A stretch of 36,781 bases of DNA, taken from positions 1 through 36,781 of the forward strand of contig JAFVGH010000156.1 in assembly GCA_017475045.1 (NCBI GenBank), written 5' to 3'. Positions 25,373 to 32,065 of the stretch are shown here, piece after piece (position 1 is the first letter of the stretch; each line of letters opens with the position of its first letter). Under the pieces are notes generated by a model, which was not told the DNA's origin, searched no databases, and was given only the letters and a program-made list of their open reading frames with translations. Position numbers and translations under genes: made by a program. Source of the stretch: Fibrobacter sp. (GTDB lineage: Bacteria > Fibrobacterota > Fibrobacteria > Fibrobacterales > Fibrobacteraceae).

Positions 25373-26647
25373 TTGACGGTGCGTAACATCTATTTGGCAG
25401 GTATGAGTCACAAGGTGGCAGAGATTGCTATCCGTGAGAAGTTTTATATCCCTATGGATATAAAGACCCGAGCTCTGCAAGAAAAGCCCTTCGATGAACT
25501 CTTGATTCTTGCCACCTGTAACCGCACCGAAATTTATGTGGCCAGCGACAAGCCCCTTTCTGAAAAGGACCTGGTGCAGTACGTGTGCGGCCTTGTGGGT
25601 GAAAACCCGGACCAGTATTCCCGTTACTTCTATTACAAGGAAGGGGATGACGTGGCAAGCCACGTGATGAACGTGTGTGCGGGCCTAGATTCGGTGGCCA
25701 TGGGCGAGGACCAAATTTTGCACCAGATTGGACGAGCCTACGAGACTGCCCACCAACATGGCGCTACGGGAAATACCCTGAACAAGCTTTTCCAAGATGC
25801 CATCCACACTACCAAGCGTATCAAGACCGAGACGAATCTGAGCAAGCTTTCTTGCAATATTCCGTTTCTTGCCATGAAACAGGTTCAAAAGACCTTTGAT
25901 GATCTGGAGAACAAGTCGGTCTACATTGTGGGTCTTGGTGAGATGGGCTCCCTGATGCTCAAGTATGTGCAAGAGAATACCACCAAAATTTTTGCCAGCA
26001 GCAAGACTTTTGCCAACGCACAGAAGTTTGCTGATGTGTTGACACCGGTGCCTTTTGAGAACCGCTACGAAGTCATCGGCAAGTGCGATGTGCTTATCCT
26101 CTGTAGTGCCTGCCAGGAACCGATAGTCACTCGCGAACGGTTCGAAAATGCTTCCGAAAAGTGCCGCCTAGTCATTGACCTGGGTAGCCCCCGCAACGCC
26201 GAAGCCTCCATCGGGGAACTTCCCGGTGTCCAGTACGTGTGTGTTGACGATCTTGAAAAGATTGTGTCCGAAAATCGCAGGCTCCGCATGGCTGAACTGG
26301 AAACTGCCCAGAAAATCTTGCAGGAAGGTCTAGAGGAATTTCTCTCTTGGTCCCGCATGGACGAGTCGGCCAAGAGCATCCACCTGATTGCGGACAAGAT
26401 GATTAAGACGGCGGGGGAGGAATCCGGCAAGCTGTTAGCCTCGCTCCCTAACCTTGACGAGGCCTCAGCCAGGAAGATTTCCATGATGTATGAGCGTTTC
26501 GCCAAGAAGATGGCCAACGATTTCCTGTACAAGGTCAAGGATTCCAACAGTCCCGAAGACGTGAAGGTGTTCCTAAAGTGCTTGAATGCATTGCCCGTTG
26601 AACGTCATTCCGCGCTTGACGCGGAATTTAGCAGTGATGATAATTGA
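25373..26647 (+). CDS. hemA: Glutamyl-tRNA reductase
   Basis: 424 residues. It reduces glutamyl-tRNA to glutamate-1-semialdehyde with NADPH, the first step of C5 tetrapyrrole synthesis. Motifs: GMSHKVAEIAIREKF, ATCNRTE with catalytic C49, GEDQILHQI, and the nucleotide site VGLGEMG (186-192). The start is TTG 25373, directly after the lpxC stop and 5 nt after AAGG; GTG 25379 is the alternative. Residues 411-420 are encoded by a palindromic repeat (26603-26632), so the true C-terminus has been replaced or extended. The stop codon abuts hemC ATG. Confidence 0.93.
   Translation: MTVRNIYLAGMSHKVAEIAIREKFYIPMDIKTRALQEKPFDELLILATCNRTEIYVASDKPLSEKDLVQYVCGLVGENPDQYSRYFYYKEGDDVASHVMNVCAGLDSVAMGEDQILHQIGRAYETAHQHGATGNTLNKLFQDAIHTTKRIKTETNLSKLSCNIPFLAMKQVQKTFDDLENKSVYIVGLGEMGSLMLKYVQENTTKIFASSKTFANAQKFADVLTPVPFENRYEVIGKCDVLILCSACQEPIVTRERFENASEKCRLVIDLGSPRNAEASIGELPGVQYVCVDDLEKIVSENRRLRMAELETAQKILQEGLEEFLSWSRMDESAKSIHLIADKMIKTAGEESGKLLASLPNLDEASARKISMMYERFAKKMANDFLYKVKDSNSPEDVKVFLKCLNALPVERHSALDAEFSSDDN
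26603..26632. repeat. Palindromic repeat, CTTGA-loop type (copy 2), inside hemA
   Basis: Perfect stem ATTCCGCG (26607-26614) and CGCGGAAT (26620-26627) around loop CTTGA. Flanks CGTC and TTAGC match the copy after argG. It encodes the residues RHSALDAEFS of HemA. Confidence 0.75.
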
Positions 26648-27631
26648 ATGGAACGTAGAGTACTCCGCATAGCCACCCGCAAGAGTGAACTTGCCATGAC
26701 CCAGACCCGCTTGGTGGCGGAGCGTGTGGTTGCCTGCGCTAAGGCCTTGGGCGAGAATCTGGATTACGAGCTGGTCTCCATGACTACCGAGGGCGACCGC
26801 CGTCTGGACAAGTCCCTTTCAAGTTTTGGCGGCAAGGGCGTCTTTATCAAGGAATTGGAAGTTGCCCTGATAGAAGGCCGTGCTGATATCGCCGTCCACA
26901 GTCTCAAGGACATGCCCGCTCAGGTTTTGCCCCAGTTTAAGCTGGCCGCTGTGCTAGAACGAGAAGATTGCCGTGACGCCTTTGTTTCAAAGGGCGGTGC
27001 AGAGGGTATCAAGTTTATGGAATTGCCTGCAGGCGCTCGCGTTGGTACGGGCAGTATCCGCCGGGTGGTTCAGCTGAAGGCCCTGCGTCCGGACTTGGAA
27101 TATGTACCCATTCGGGGAAACATCCAGACCCGTCTTTCGAAACTTTCGGAGTTGGACGGTGTGGTTCTTGCTGCAGCAGGCCTCAAGCGTATGGGCCTTG
27201 AAAGTCAGATTACAGAATATTTTAGCGTAGAGCAGGTGCTGCCGGCGTCAGGCCAGGGCATCCTCGCCATCGAAACACTGTCTGAGACGTGTCATTGCGA
27301 GGGCGAAAGCCCGCGGCAATCTCTTTCCAGGTTACTCGCCACTGTCAACCACGCCGAAACCTTCGGCATTGCCCTTGCCGAGATGTCCTTCTTGAAGGCC
27401 TTGAATGCGGGCTGTCAGTTCCCGGTGGCAAGCCACGCCGAAATCGTCAATGATGGGGGCGCTGCCGCGGGTTGTTCCACTGTCTTGAAAATGCGCGGCA
27501 TCTACTGGTTGGAATCCACGCAGAAACTTCTACGGGCTAATTTGCAGATGGAAATTCCCGCTATGGCGGACAATTCCTGGTTTGTCGCCCAGGGCGAATC
27601 TCTCGCCGCTCAAATTAAGTCACAATTTTAG
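26648..27631 (+). CDS. hemC: Hydroxymethylbilane synthase (porphobilinogen deaminase)
   Basis: 327 residues. It polymerises four porphobilinogens to hydroxymethylbilane. Motifs: RIATRKSELAMTQT, HSLKDMP with catalytic D88, GTGSIRR, RGNIQTRL, LPASGQGILAIE, and the dipyrromethane-binding cysteine C256 in NAGCQFP. Compared with E. coli, where IE is followed after about ten residues by ELLAALNHHET, this protein has roughly ten extra residues; C215-S225 (CHCEGESPRQS) are encoded by an in-frame palindromic repeat. It directly follows hemA. The extra loop sits between domains at the surface and probably does not block activity (inference). Confidence 0.92.
   Translation: MERRVLRIATRKSELAMTQTRLVAERVVACAKALGENLDYELVSMTTEGDRRLDKSLSSFGGKGVFIKELEVALIEGRADIAVHSLKDMPAQVLPQFKLAAVLEREDCRDAFVSKGGAEGIKFMELPAGARVGTGSIRRVVQLKALRPDLEYVPIRGNIQTRLSKLSELDGVVLAAAGLKRMGLESQITEYFSVEQVLPASGQGILAIETLSETCHCEGESPRQSLSRLLATVNHAETFGIALAEMSFLKALNAGCQFPVASHAEIVNDGGAAAGCSTVLKMRGIYWLESTQKLLRANLQMEIPAMADNSWFVAQGESLAAQIKSQF
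27291..27323. repeat. Palindromic repeat, GTCATTGCGA type, in frame inside hemC
   Basis: Arms ATTGC (27294-27298) and GCAAT (27316-27320) enclose GGGC-GAAA-GCCC. It begins GTCATTGCGA and ends GCAATCTC; the same ends appear in reverse orientation inside the Omp85 gene at 34846-34875. Confidence 0.75.
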
Positions 27632-27641
27632 TGAACGTCCG

Positions 27642-28448
27642 CTATATTCCGTAGCACTTTCGGGTGTTTTCGCGGCAGTAACGGTAGATTTCTTCTACAG
27701 TCACGCCCTTGACTTCGGCCAATTTTTCGGCAATGTAGGGAATGTATCCCGAATGGCATGGTTTTCCGCGGTAGGGGATGGGGGCCATGTAGGGGCTGTC
27801 CGTTTCCAGGAGCATCTGGTCGAGGGGTGTCAGGGCGGCGGCATCCCGCACATTTTGGGCATTCTTGAAGGTGACAATTCCCGTAAAGCCCACAAAGATA
27901 TTTGCCCCTTTGGCTTTGCCGAGTTCCAGCATCTGGCAGCAAAATTCAGGAGTGCCCGTAAAGCAGTGGACATGGACATTTTTGCCTTTCAGGTCCGCGT
28001 TGCGGAGTACAGCAAGGGCATCTTCGTCCGCTTCTCGCAGGTGGAGCACCAGGGGTTTCCCGCTTTCAATGCCCAATTGCAGGTGACGTTCGAAAAGTTT
28101 AAGCTGTTCCTCGCGATGCTCCAGATCGTAGTGATAGTCTAGCCCGAATTCCCCGCAAGCTACGCATTTGGGGTGCTTCAGGAATTCCACAAGCCTAGCC
28201 TCATCTTCGGCGGTTTCCGTCAACACGTATTCGGGGTGGATTCCGTAGGCAGTATAGACGTTCGGGTATTTCTCAGAAACTTCTCGGGCGTATTCAAAGT
28301 CTGCGGGATCACAAGCCACGTGGATAAACGCTTCGGGCATGGCCACCTTCGGGTCTGCATCATGGGGCAGACGCTCAAAGAAACCTTCTAGCGTTTCGCC
28401 GGAATGCCTCTCGTAAGAATCCAGATGGCAATGGGTGTCGATAAACAT
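27642..28448 (-). CDS. tatD: TatD-family metal-dependent DNase
   Basis: 268 residues from ATG 28448. The upstream extension of the frame (MMRDGDDIGK) is encoded by a palindromic repeat and is not the true start. TatD proteins are TIM-barrel metal hydrolases with 3'-5' nuclease activity. Ligand motifs: FIDTHCHLDSY, CGEFGLDYHY, LHLREADED, VHCFTG and LLETDSPYMAP. Length is typical. It follows greA on the same strand, with a nested repeat between them, and ends 10 bp from the convergent hemC. Confidence 0.93.
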   Translation of the reverse strand: MFIDTHCHLDSYERHSGETLEGFFERLPHDADPKVAMPEAFIHVACDPADFEYAREVSEKYPNVYTAYGIHPEYVLTETAEDEARLVEFLKHPKCVACGEFGLDYHYDLEHREEQLKLFERHLQLGIESGKPLVLHLREADEDALAVLRNADLKGKNVHVHCFTGTPEFCCQMLELGKAKGANIFVGFTGIVTFKNAQNVRDAAALTPLDQMLLETDSPYMAPIPYRGKPCHSGYIPYIAEKLAEVKGVTVEEIYRYCRENTRKCYGI

Positions 28449-28458
28449 TTTCCCGATG

Positions 28459-28505
28459 TCATCCCCGTCCCGCATCAAGTGCGGGATAAACTCCGGCGGG
28501 GATCT
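28459..28505. repeat. Nested palindromic repeats between greA and tatD
   Basis: Outer arms ATCCCCG (28461-28467) and CGGGGAT (28497-28503). Inside lies a second palindrome TCCCGCA (28468-28474) and TGCGGGA (28480-28486) around TCAAG, which is the CTTGA loop read on the minus strand. One element appears to have landed in another. Confidence 0.7.
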
Positions 28506-28508
28506 CCT

Positions 28509-28976
28509 TTAGTAGCTTACCTCGATGATCTCGTACGTAATCACGCCCTTGGGCGCCTGCACTTGCACCTGTTCGCCCTGCTTTTTGCCCATTAGGGCCT
28601 CCCCGATGGGGGATTTCATGCTGATGCGGCCCTGCAGCGGGTCAATTTCCTTTTCCCCTACGATGCTATAGGTTTTTTCTCGCTTGGTCTTGATGTCCCG
28701 CATCTTGATGGTGGCGCCAAATTTGATGGTACCATCGGTAGGGGCCTGGGTCTCCACGACTTGGGCTCCGTCCAGAATGCGGTCCAGTTCCCGCAAGCGG
28801 CGGTCGATTTCACGGACCCGCATACGGCCGTAGGTATAGGCGGCGTTCTCGCTGCGGTCCCCTTCGGCAGCGGCGGCTTGCACCTGGTTGATCATGGCGG
28901 GGCGTTCCACATATTTTAGGTTTTCCCACTCCGCCTTCAGCTTTTCAAAGCCTTCTTTAGAAATGAGGTGTTTCAT
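28509..28976 (-). CDS. greA: Transcription elongation factor GreA/GreB family
   Basis: 155 residues from ATG 28976 (MKHLISKEGFEKL). Gre factors rescue backtracked RNA polymerase by stimulating transcript cleavage. An N-terminal coiled coil (about 5-75, with the tip region AAAEGDRSENAAY carrying the acidic residues D and E) and a C-terminal FKBP-like domain (SPIGEALMGKKQGEQVQVQAP) are both present. Length is typical. AGG lies 4-6 nt before the start; TACATTTA lies 6 nt upstream. It leads a two-gene unit with tatD. Confidence 0.94.
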   Translation of the reverse strand: MKHLISKEGFEKLKAEWENLKYVERPAMINQVQAAAAEGDRSENAAYTYGRMRVREIDRRLRELDRILDGAQVVETQAPTDGTIKFGATIKMRDIKTKREKTYSIVGEKEIDPLQGRISMKSPIGEALMGKKQGEQVQVQAPKGVITYEIIEVSY

Positions 28977-29021
28977 TACCTGTAAATGTAGAAAAAGCAT
29001 TAGGCATAAACCGGTTTTTGC

Positions 29022-29029
29022 TATATTTG
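29022..29029 (+). promoter_or_regulatory. TATATTTG box upstream of the DUF2062-DUF1015 gene
   Basis: TATATTTG ends 8 nt before ATG 29038, with only C-rich sequence between and no ribosome site. Confidence 0.55.
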
Positions 29030-29037
29030 CCCCCGCA

Positions 29038-30879
29038 ATGATTCATTTTAGGCATAAACCGATAGACAAGAGCGAGCCCAAGTACAAGAGGCTTAGTCGC
29101 ATCTATTACAACCGCATGTTCCCCAAGCGGCAAGACGCCATGAAGGTGGCTTTGTCTGTGGCGGCAGGCGTGTTTATCGGTATCTGGCCCACTATCGGTG
29201 TGGCCATTCTCTTGACGGTGGCATTTTGCGCCCTGTTTAGGCTCCCGAAGGTCCCTGGGATTGTGGCATCTTTCGTGGCGAACCCTTTCACCCAGTTCGG
29301 TTTCTTTTACCCGGCGGGCTATGCCATTGGTTGCTGGCTTCTGAACCCCGACAAGATCAACTTCGATTTCCTTTCGGAGTTTGAGGGGCTTTCGTTTAGG
29401 AATGCCATTTCCGTGATTTCGCACCTGTGGCACGATGCCGCTGGGCATTTGGCCGCATTCTTGCTGGGCATTACTATCGTGGCCGCTATCGGCGCTGCCA
29501 TATTCTTCATACTGGCTTTTATTATTGTAAATTATCGCAAAAAGAAGTGGATGGATGGGAAGACCAGTTACATCCACAATCTGATTGCCGAAGACGAGGC
29601 TTTAATTAAAGAAGCACACAAAGGAAAACACCCTATGATGCACATCTATCCGTTCAAGGCGCTGCGCCCGGTGAACCCGGCCGAAGCCGAAACGATTTCC
29701 GCCCTCCCGTACGACGTGATGAACCGCGCCGAGGCCAAGGCCATGGCCGAGGGGCTTCCGCATTCCTACCTGCGCGTGACCCGTGCGGAACTGGAACTCC
29801 CTGATTCCGTGGATGCCTACGACCCGAAGGTCTATGCCCACGCTCGTGAGAACCTGGACAAGATGATTGCCGACGGCGTTATTGCTTACGACAAGAAGCC
29901 TTGCCTCTATGTTTATCGCCAGACCATGAACGGTCGTGAACAGTACGGTCTGGTTTGCTGCGTGCCTGCCGCTGACTACTTTAACGGCATTATCAAGAAG
30001 CACGAATTGACCCGCGCCGACAAGGAAGAAGACAGACTCCGCCATGTGCTCGCTACTAACGCCAACACCGGTCCGGTGTTCCTGACCTATCGCGATCAGG
30101 GCCAGTTCGACGTGTTCGGTGCCGTGACCAAGCGCAAGCCTGTGTATGACTTTGTGAGCAAGGGCGATGGTTTTGGTCATACAGTGTGGATTATCGATGA
30201 TGACGCCGAAATCGAAGCCATCCGCAAGTCTTTCGAAGCCGTTCCGGTGAGCTACATCGCCGACGGTCACCACCGCAGTGCTGCCGGTGCCCGCGCCGCC
30301 AGCTACCGCGCCGAACAAAACCCGAAGAACACCGGTGACGAAGAATACAACCGTTACCTGGCCATTCTGTTCCCCAGCACTCAGCTCAAGATTCTGGACT
30401 ACAACCGCGTTCTGAAGGACCTGAACGGCCGTACTCCGGAACAGCTCATGGACGAAATGAAGAAGGTATTCGATATCGAAACCCTCGACAAGATGCAGAG
30501 TCCTGCCAAGCAGAACCAGGTGAACTTCTATATGGGCGGCAAGTGGTATGCTTGCACCTTCAAGGCTGAATACCTCAAGAACCTGGGCCCGGTGGACAGC
30601 CTGGATGTGGCCCTTCTTCAGAAGCTCATCCTCAAGCCGCTCTTCGACATTGACGATCCGCGTACTTCCAAGCGCATCGACTTCGTCGGTGGCATCCGCG
30701 GTCTCGGTGAACTCGTAAAGCGCGTGGATAGCGGTGAATGCGCCTGCGCCTTCGCTATGTACCCGACGACTCTTGATCAGCTCATGAATATCGCCGACGC
30801 TGGCGAAATCATGCCGCCGAAGAGCACCTGGTTTGAACCGAAGCTCCGCGACGGTCTCTTGGTTCACTCGCTGGACTAA
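29038..30879 (+). CDS. Fusion of DUF2062 membrane domain and DUF1015 protein
   Basis: 613 residues. Residues about 15-165 are a DUF2062 domain with hydrophobic segments (RRMFPK-like YYNRMFPKRQDAMKVALSVAAG, VASFVANPFTQFGFFYPAGY). From M200/M201 (ATG ATG at 29635 and 29638) begins a full DUF1015 protein (IYPFKALRPVNPAEAE, ADGHHRSAAGARAA, WFEPKLRDGLLVHSLD). AAAGGAAAA lies about 6-14 nt before 29635, so DUF1015 may also be made alone by internal initiation. DUF1015 genes are often found beside serine-synthesis genes, not here. Codon choice appears stricter in the DUF1015 part. Biochemical function unknown for both domains. The fusion is unbroken in the sequence; a natural fusion by stop-codon loss is the simplest reading. 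Confidence 0.87.
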   Translation: MIHFRHKPIDKSEPKYKRLSRIYYNRMFPKRQDAMKVALSVAAGVFIGIWPTIGVAILLTVAFCALFRLPKVPGIVASFVANPFTQFGFFYPAGYAIGCWLLNPDKINFDFLSEFEGLSFRNAISVISHLWHDAAGHLAAFLLGITIVAAIGAAIFFILAFIIVNYRKKKWMDGKTSYIHNLIAEDEALIKEAHKGKHPMMHIYPFKALRPVNPAEAETISALPYDVMNRAEAKAMAEGLPHSYLRVTRAELELPDSVDAYDPKVYAHARENLDKMIADGVIAYDKKPCLYVYRQTMNGREQYGLVCCVPAADYFNGIIKKHELTRADKEEDRLRHVLATNANTGPVFLTYRDQGQFDVFGAVTKRKPVYDFVSKGDGFGHTVWIIDDDAEIEAIRKSFEAVPVSYIADGHHRSAAGARAASYRAEQNPKNTGDEEYNRYLAILFPSTQLKILDYNRVLKDLNGRTPEQLMDEMKKVFDIETLDKMQSPAKQNQVNFYMGGKWYACTFKAEYLKNLGPVDSLDVALLQKLILKPLFDIDDPRTSKRIDFVGGIRGLGELVKRVDSGECACAFAMYPTTLDQLMNIADAGEIMPPKSTWFEPKLRDGLLVHSLD

Positions 30880-30901
30880 TCGGCTTTACCGCATTGAAGT
30901 T

Positions 30902-30932
30902 GCCCTCGCTCAAAAGCGGGGGCTTCTTTTTT
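30902..30932 (+). terminator. Rho-independent terminator after the DUF1015 gene
   Basis: GCCCTCGCT (30902-30910) pairs with AGCGGGGGC (30915-30923), one G-T wobble, loop CAAA, then TTCTTTTTT. Confidence 0.92.
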
Positions 30933-30967
30933 ATATTTTCAAAGTAAAGAATAAATCTAGAGGGACT

Positions 30968-32050
30968 ATGATTTCAATCCGTCACCTGAAAAAGGTTTTC
31001 CCTAATGCAACGCCTCTGCTGGATGTGAATGCTGAAATCGGCCGCGGAGAGGTGGTGTCCATTATCGGCCCGTCCGGTACGGGAAAGTCTACGTTCCTCC
31101 GGTGTCTCAACCGTCTAGAAAACCCGACGGCAGGGGAGGTTCTGATTGACGGTAAGTCCATTACGGCGCCCTCGGCGGATGTGCCGGCGCTCCGTCGCAA
31201 GATGGGTATGGTTTTCCAGAGCTTCAACCTGTTCAACCACCTGACCGTCCTAGAGAACATCATGGTGGCTCAGGTAGATTTGCTTCACCGTTCGAAGAAA
31301 GAGGCCTACGAGAAGTCCATGGAGCTTCTGCATCGGGTGGGGCTTGCGGACAAGGCGTTAAACCTGCCCGAAGAACTTTCCGGCGGACAAAAACAGCGTG
31401 CAGCTATCGCCCGTACCCTTGCCATGGACCCCGAAATCGTGCTGTTCGATGAGCCTACTAGCGCCCTTGACCCGACCATGGTAGGGGAGGTCCTTGCGGT
31501 TATCAGGAACCTCTCCAAGCAGGGTCTTACCATGCTCATAGTCACTCATGAGATGAAGTTTGCACGGGATATTTCCACCCGCATTTTTTACATGGACGAA
31601 GGCGTCATTTACGAAGAGGGAACTCCCGAACAGATTTTTGAACATCCGCAAAAAGAGAAGACTCGTCAGTTCATAAGGCGTCTCAAGGTATTCGAAGAAA
31701 AATTTTCTGGCGGCTCCATGGATTATGTGGGTATTGTCAACCGCTTGCATAACTTTGCCGAGAAGAACCAAATCTCTGGGAAAATGTCCAGAAACATGCT
31801 CTATGTTTTCGAGGAAATTGTGGCTCAGTCCTTGGTTTACAAGATTCCCGATACAGAGGAGATTCTCTTGGCAATGGAGTATTCCGGTGAAAACGAGGGG
31901 CTTATGGCTAAAATTGAGTATGGTGGCACGTCCCTGAATCCCCTGGATGGCATAGACGATGTGTCCCGAAGTGTTGTGTCCCTTGCAACCAGCGATATCA
32001 AGCATGAATACATAGATGGCAAGAACTGCATGAAACTGCGTATTAGGTAA
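30968..32050 (+). CDS. Amino-acid ABC transporter ATPase with C-terminal anti-sigma/GHKL-like domain
   Basis: 360 residues from ATG 30968, downstream of a terminator, with AGAGGG just upstream. Residues 1-240 are a polar-amino-acid (GlnQ-type) ATPase: Walker A GPSGTGKST (34-42), LSGGQKQR (137-144), Walker B IVLFDEPTSALDP (157-169), THE H-loop. Residues 250-360 are extra: RNMLYVFEEIV (275-285) could be a degenerate N-box, IEYGGTSLNPLDG (316-328) resembles the D-x-G-x-x-FDP motif and YIDGKNCMKLRI (348-359) the end of SpoIIAB/RsbW-type ATPases. The asparagine and aspartate expected for ATP binding are not clear. It likely energises the permease encoded 9-15 nt downstream; the extension may be regulatory (inference). 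Confidence 0.88.
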   Translation: MISIRHLKKVFPNATPLLDVNAEIGRGEVVSIIGPSGTGKSTFLRCLNRLENPTAGEVLIDGKSITAPSADVPALRRKMGMVFQSFNLFNHLTVLENIMVAQVDLLHRSKKEAYEKSMELLHRVGLADKALNLPEELSGGQKQRAAIARTLAMDPEIVLFDEPTSALDPTMVGEVLAVIRNLSKQGLTMLIVTHEMKFARDISTRIFYMDEGVIYEEGTPEQIFEHPQKEKTRQFIRRLKVFEEKFSGGSMDYVGIVNRLHNFAEKNQISGKMSRNMLYVFEEIVAQSLVYKIPDTEEILLAMEYSGENEGLMAKIEYGGTSLNPLDGIDDVSRSVVSLATSDIKHEYIDGKNCMKLRIR

Positions 32051-32065
32051 AGGGAGGGAATGACG

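Noticed and set aside
28449..28478. Upstream start for tatD (MMRDGDDIGK)
   Set aside because: These codons are the palindromic repeat; MFIDTHCH is the normal TatD N-terminus.
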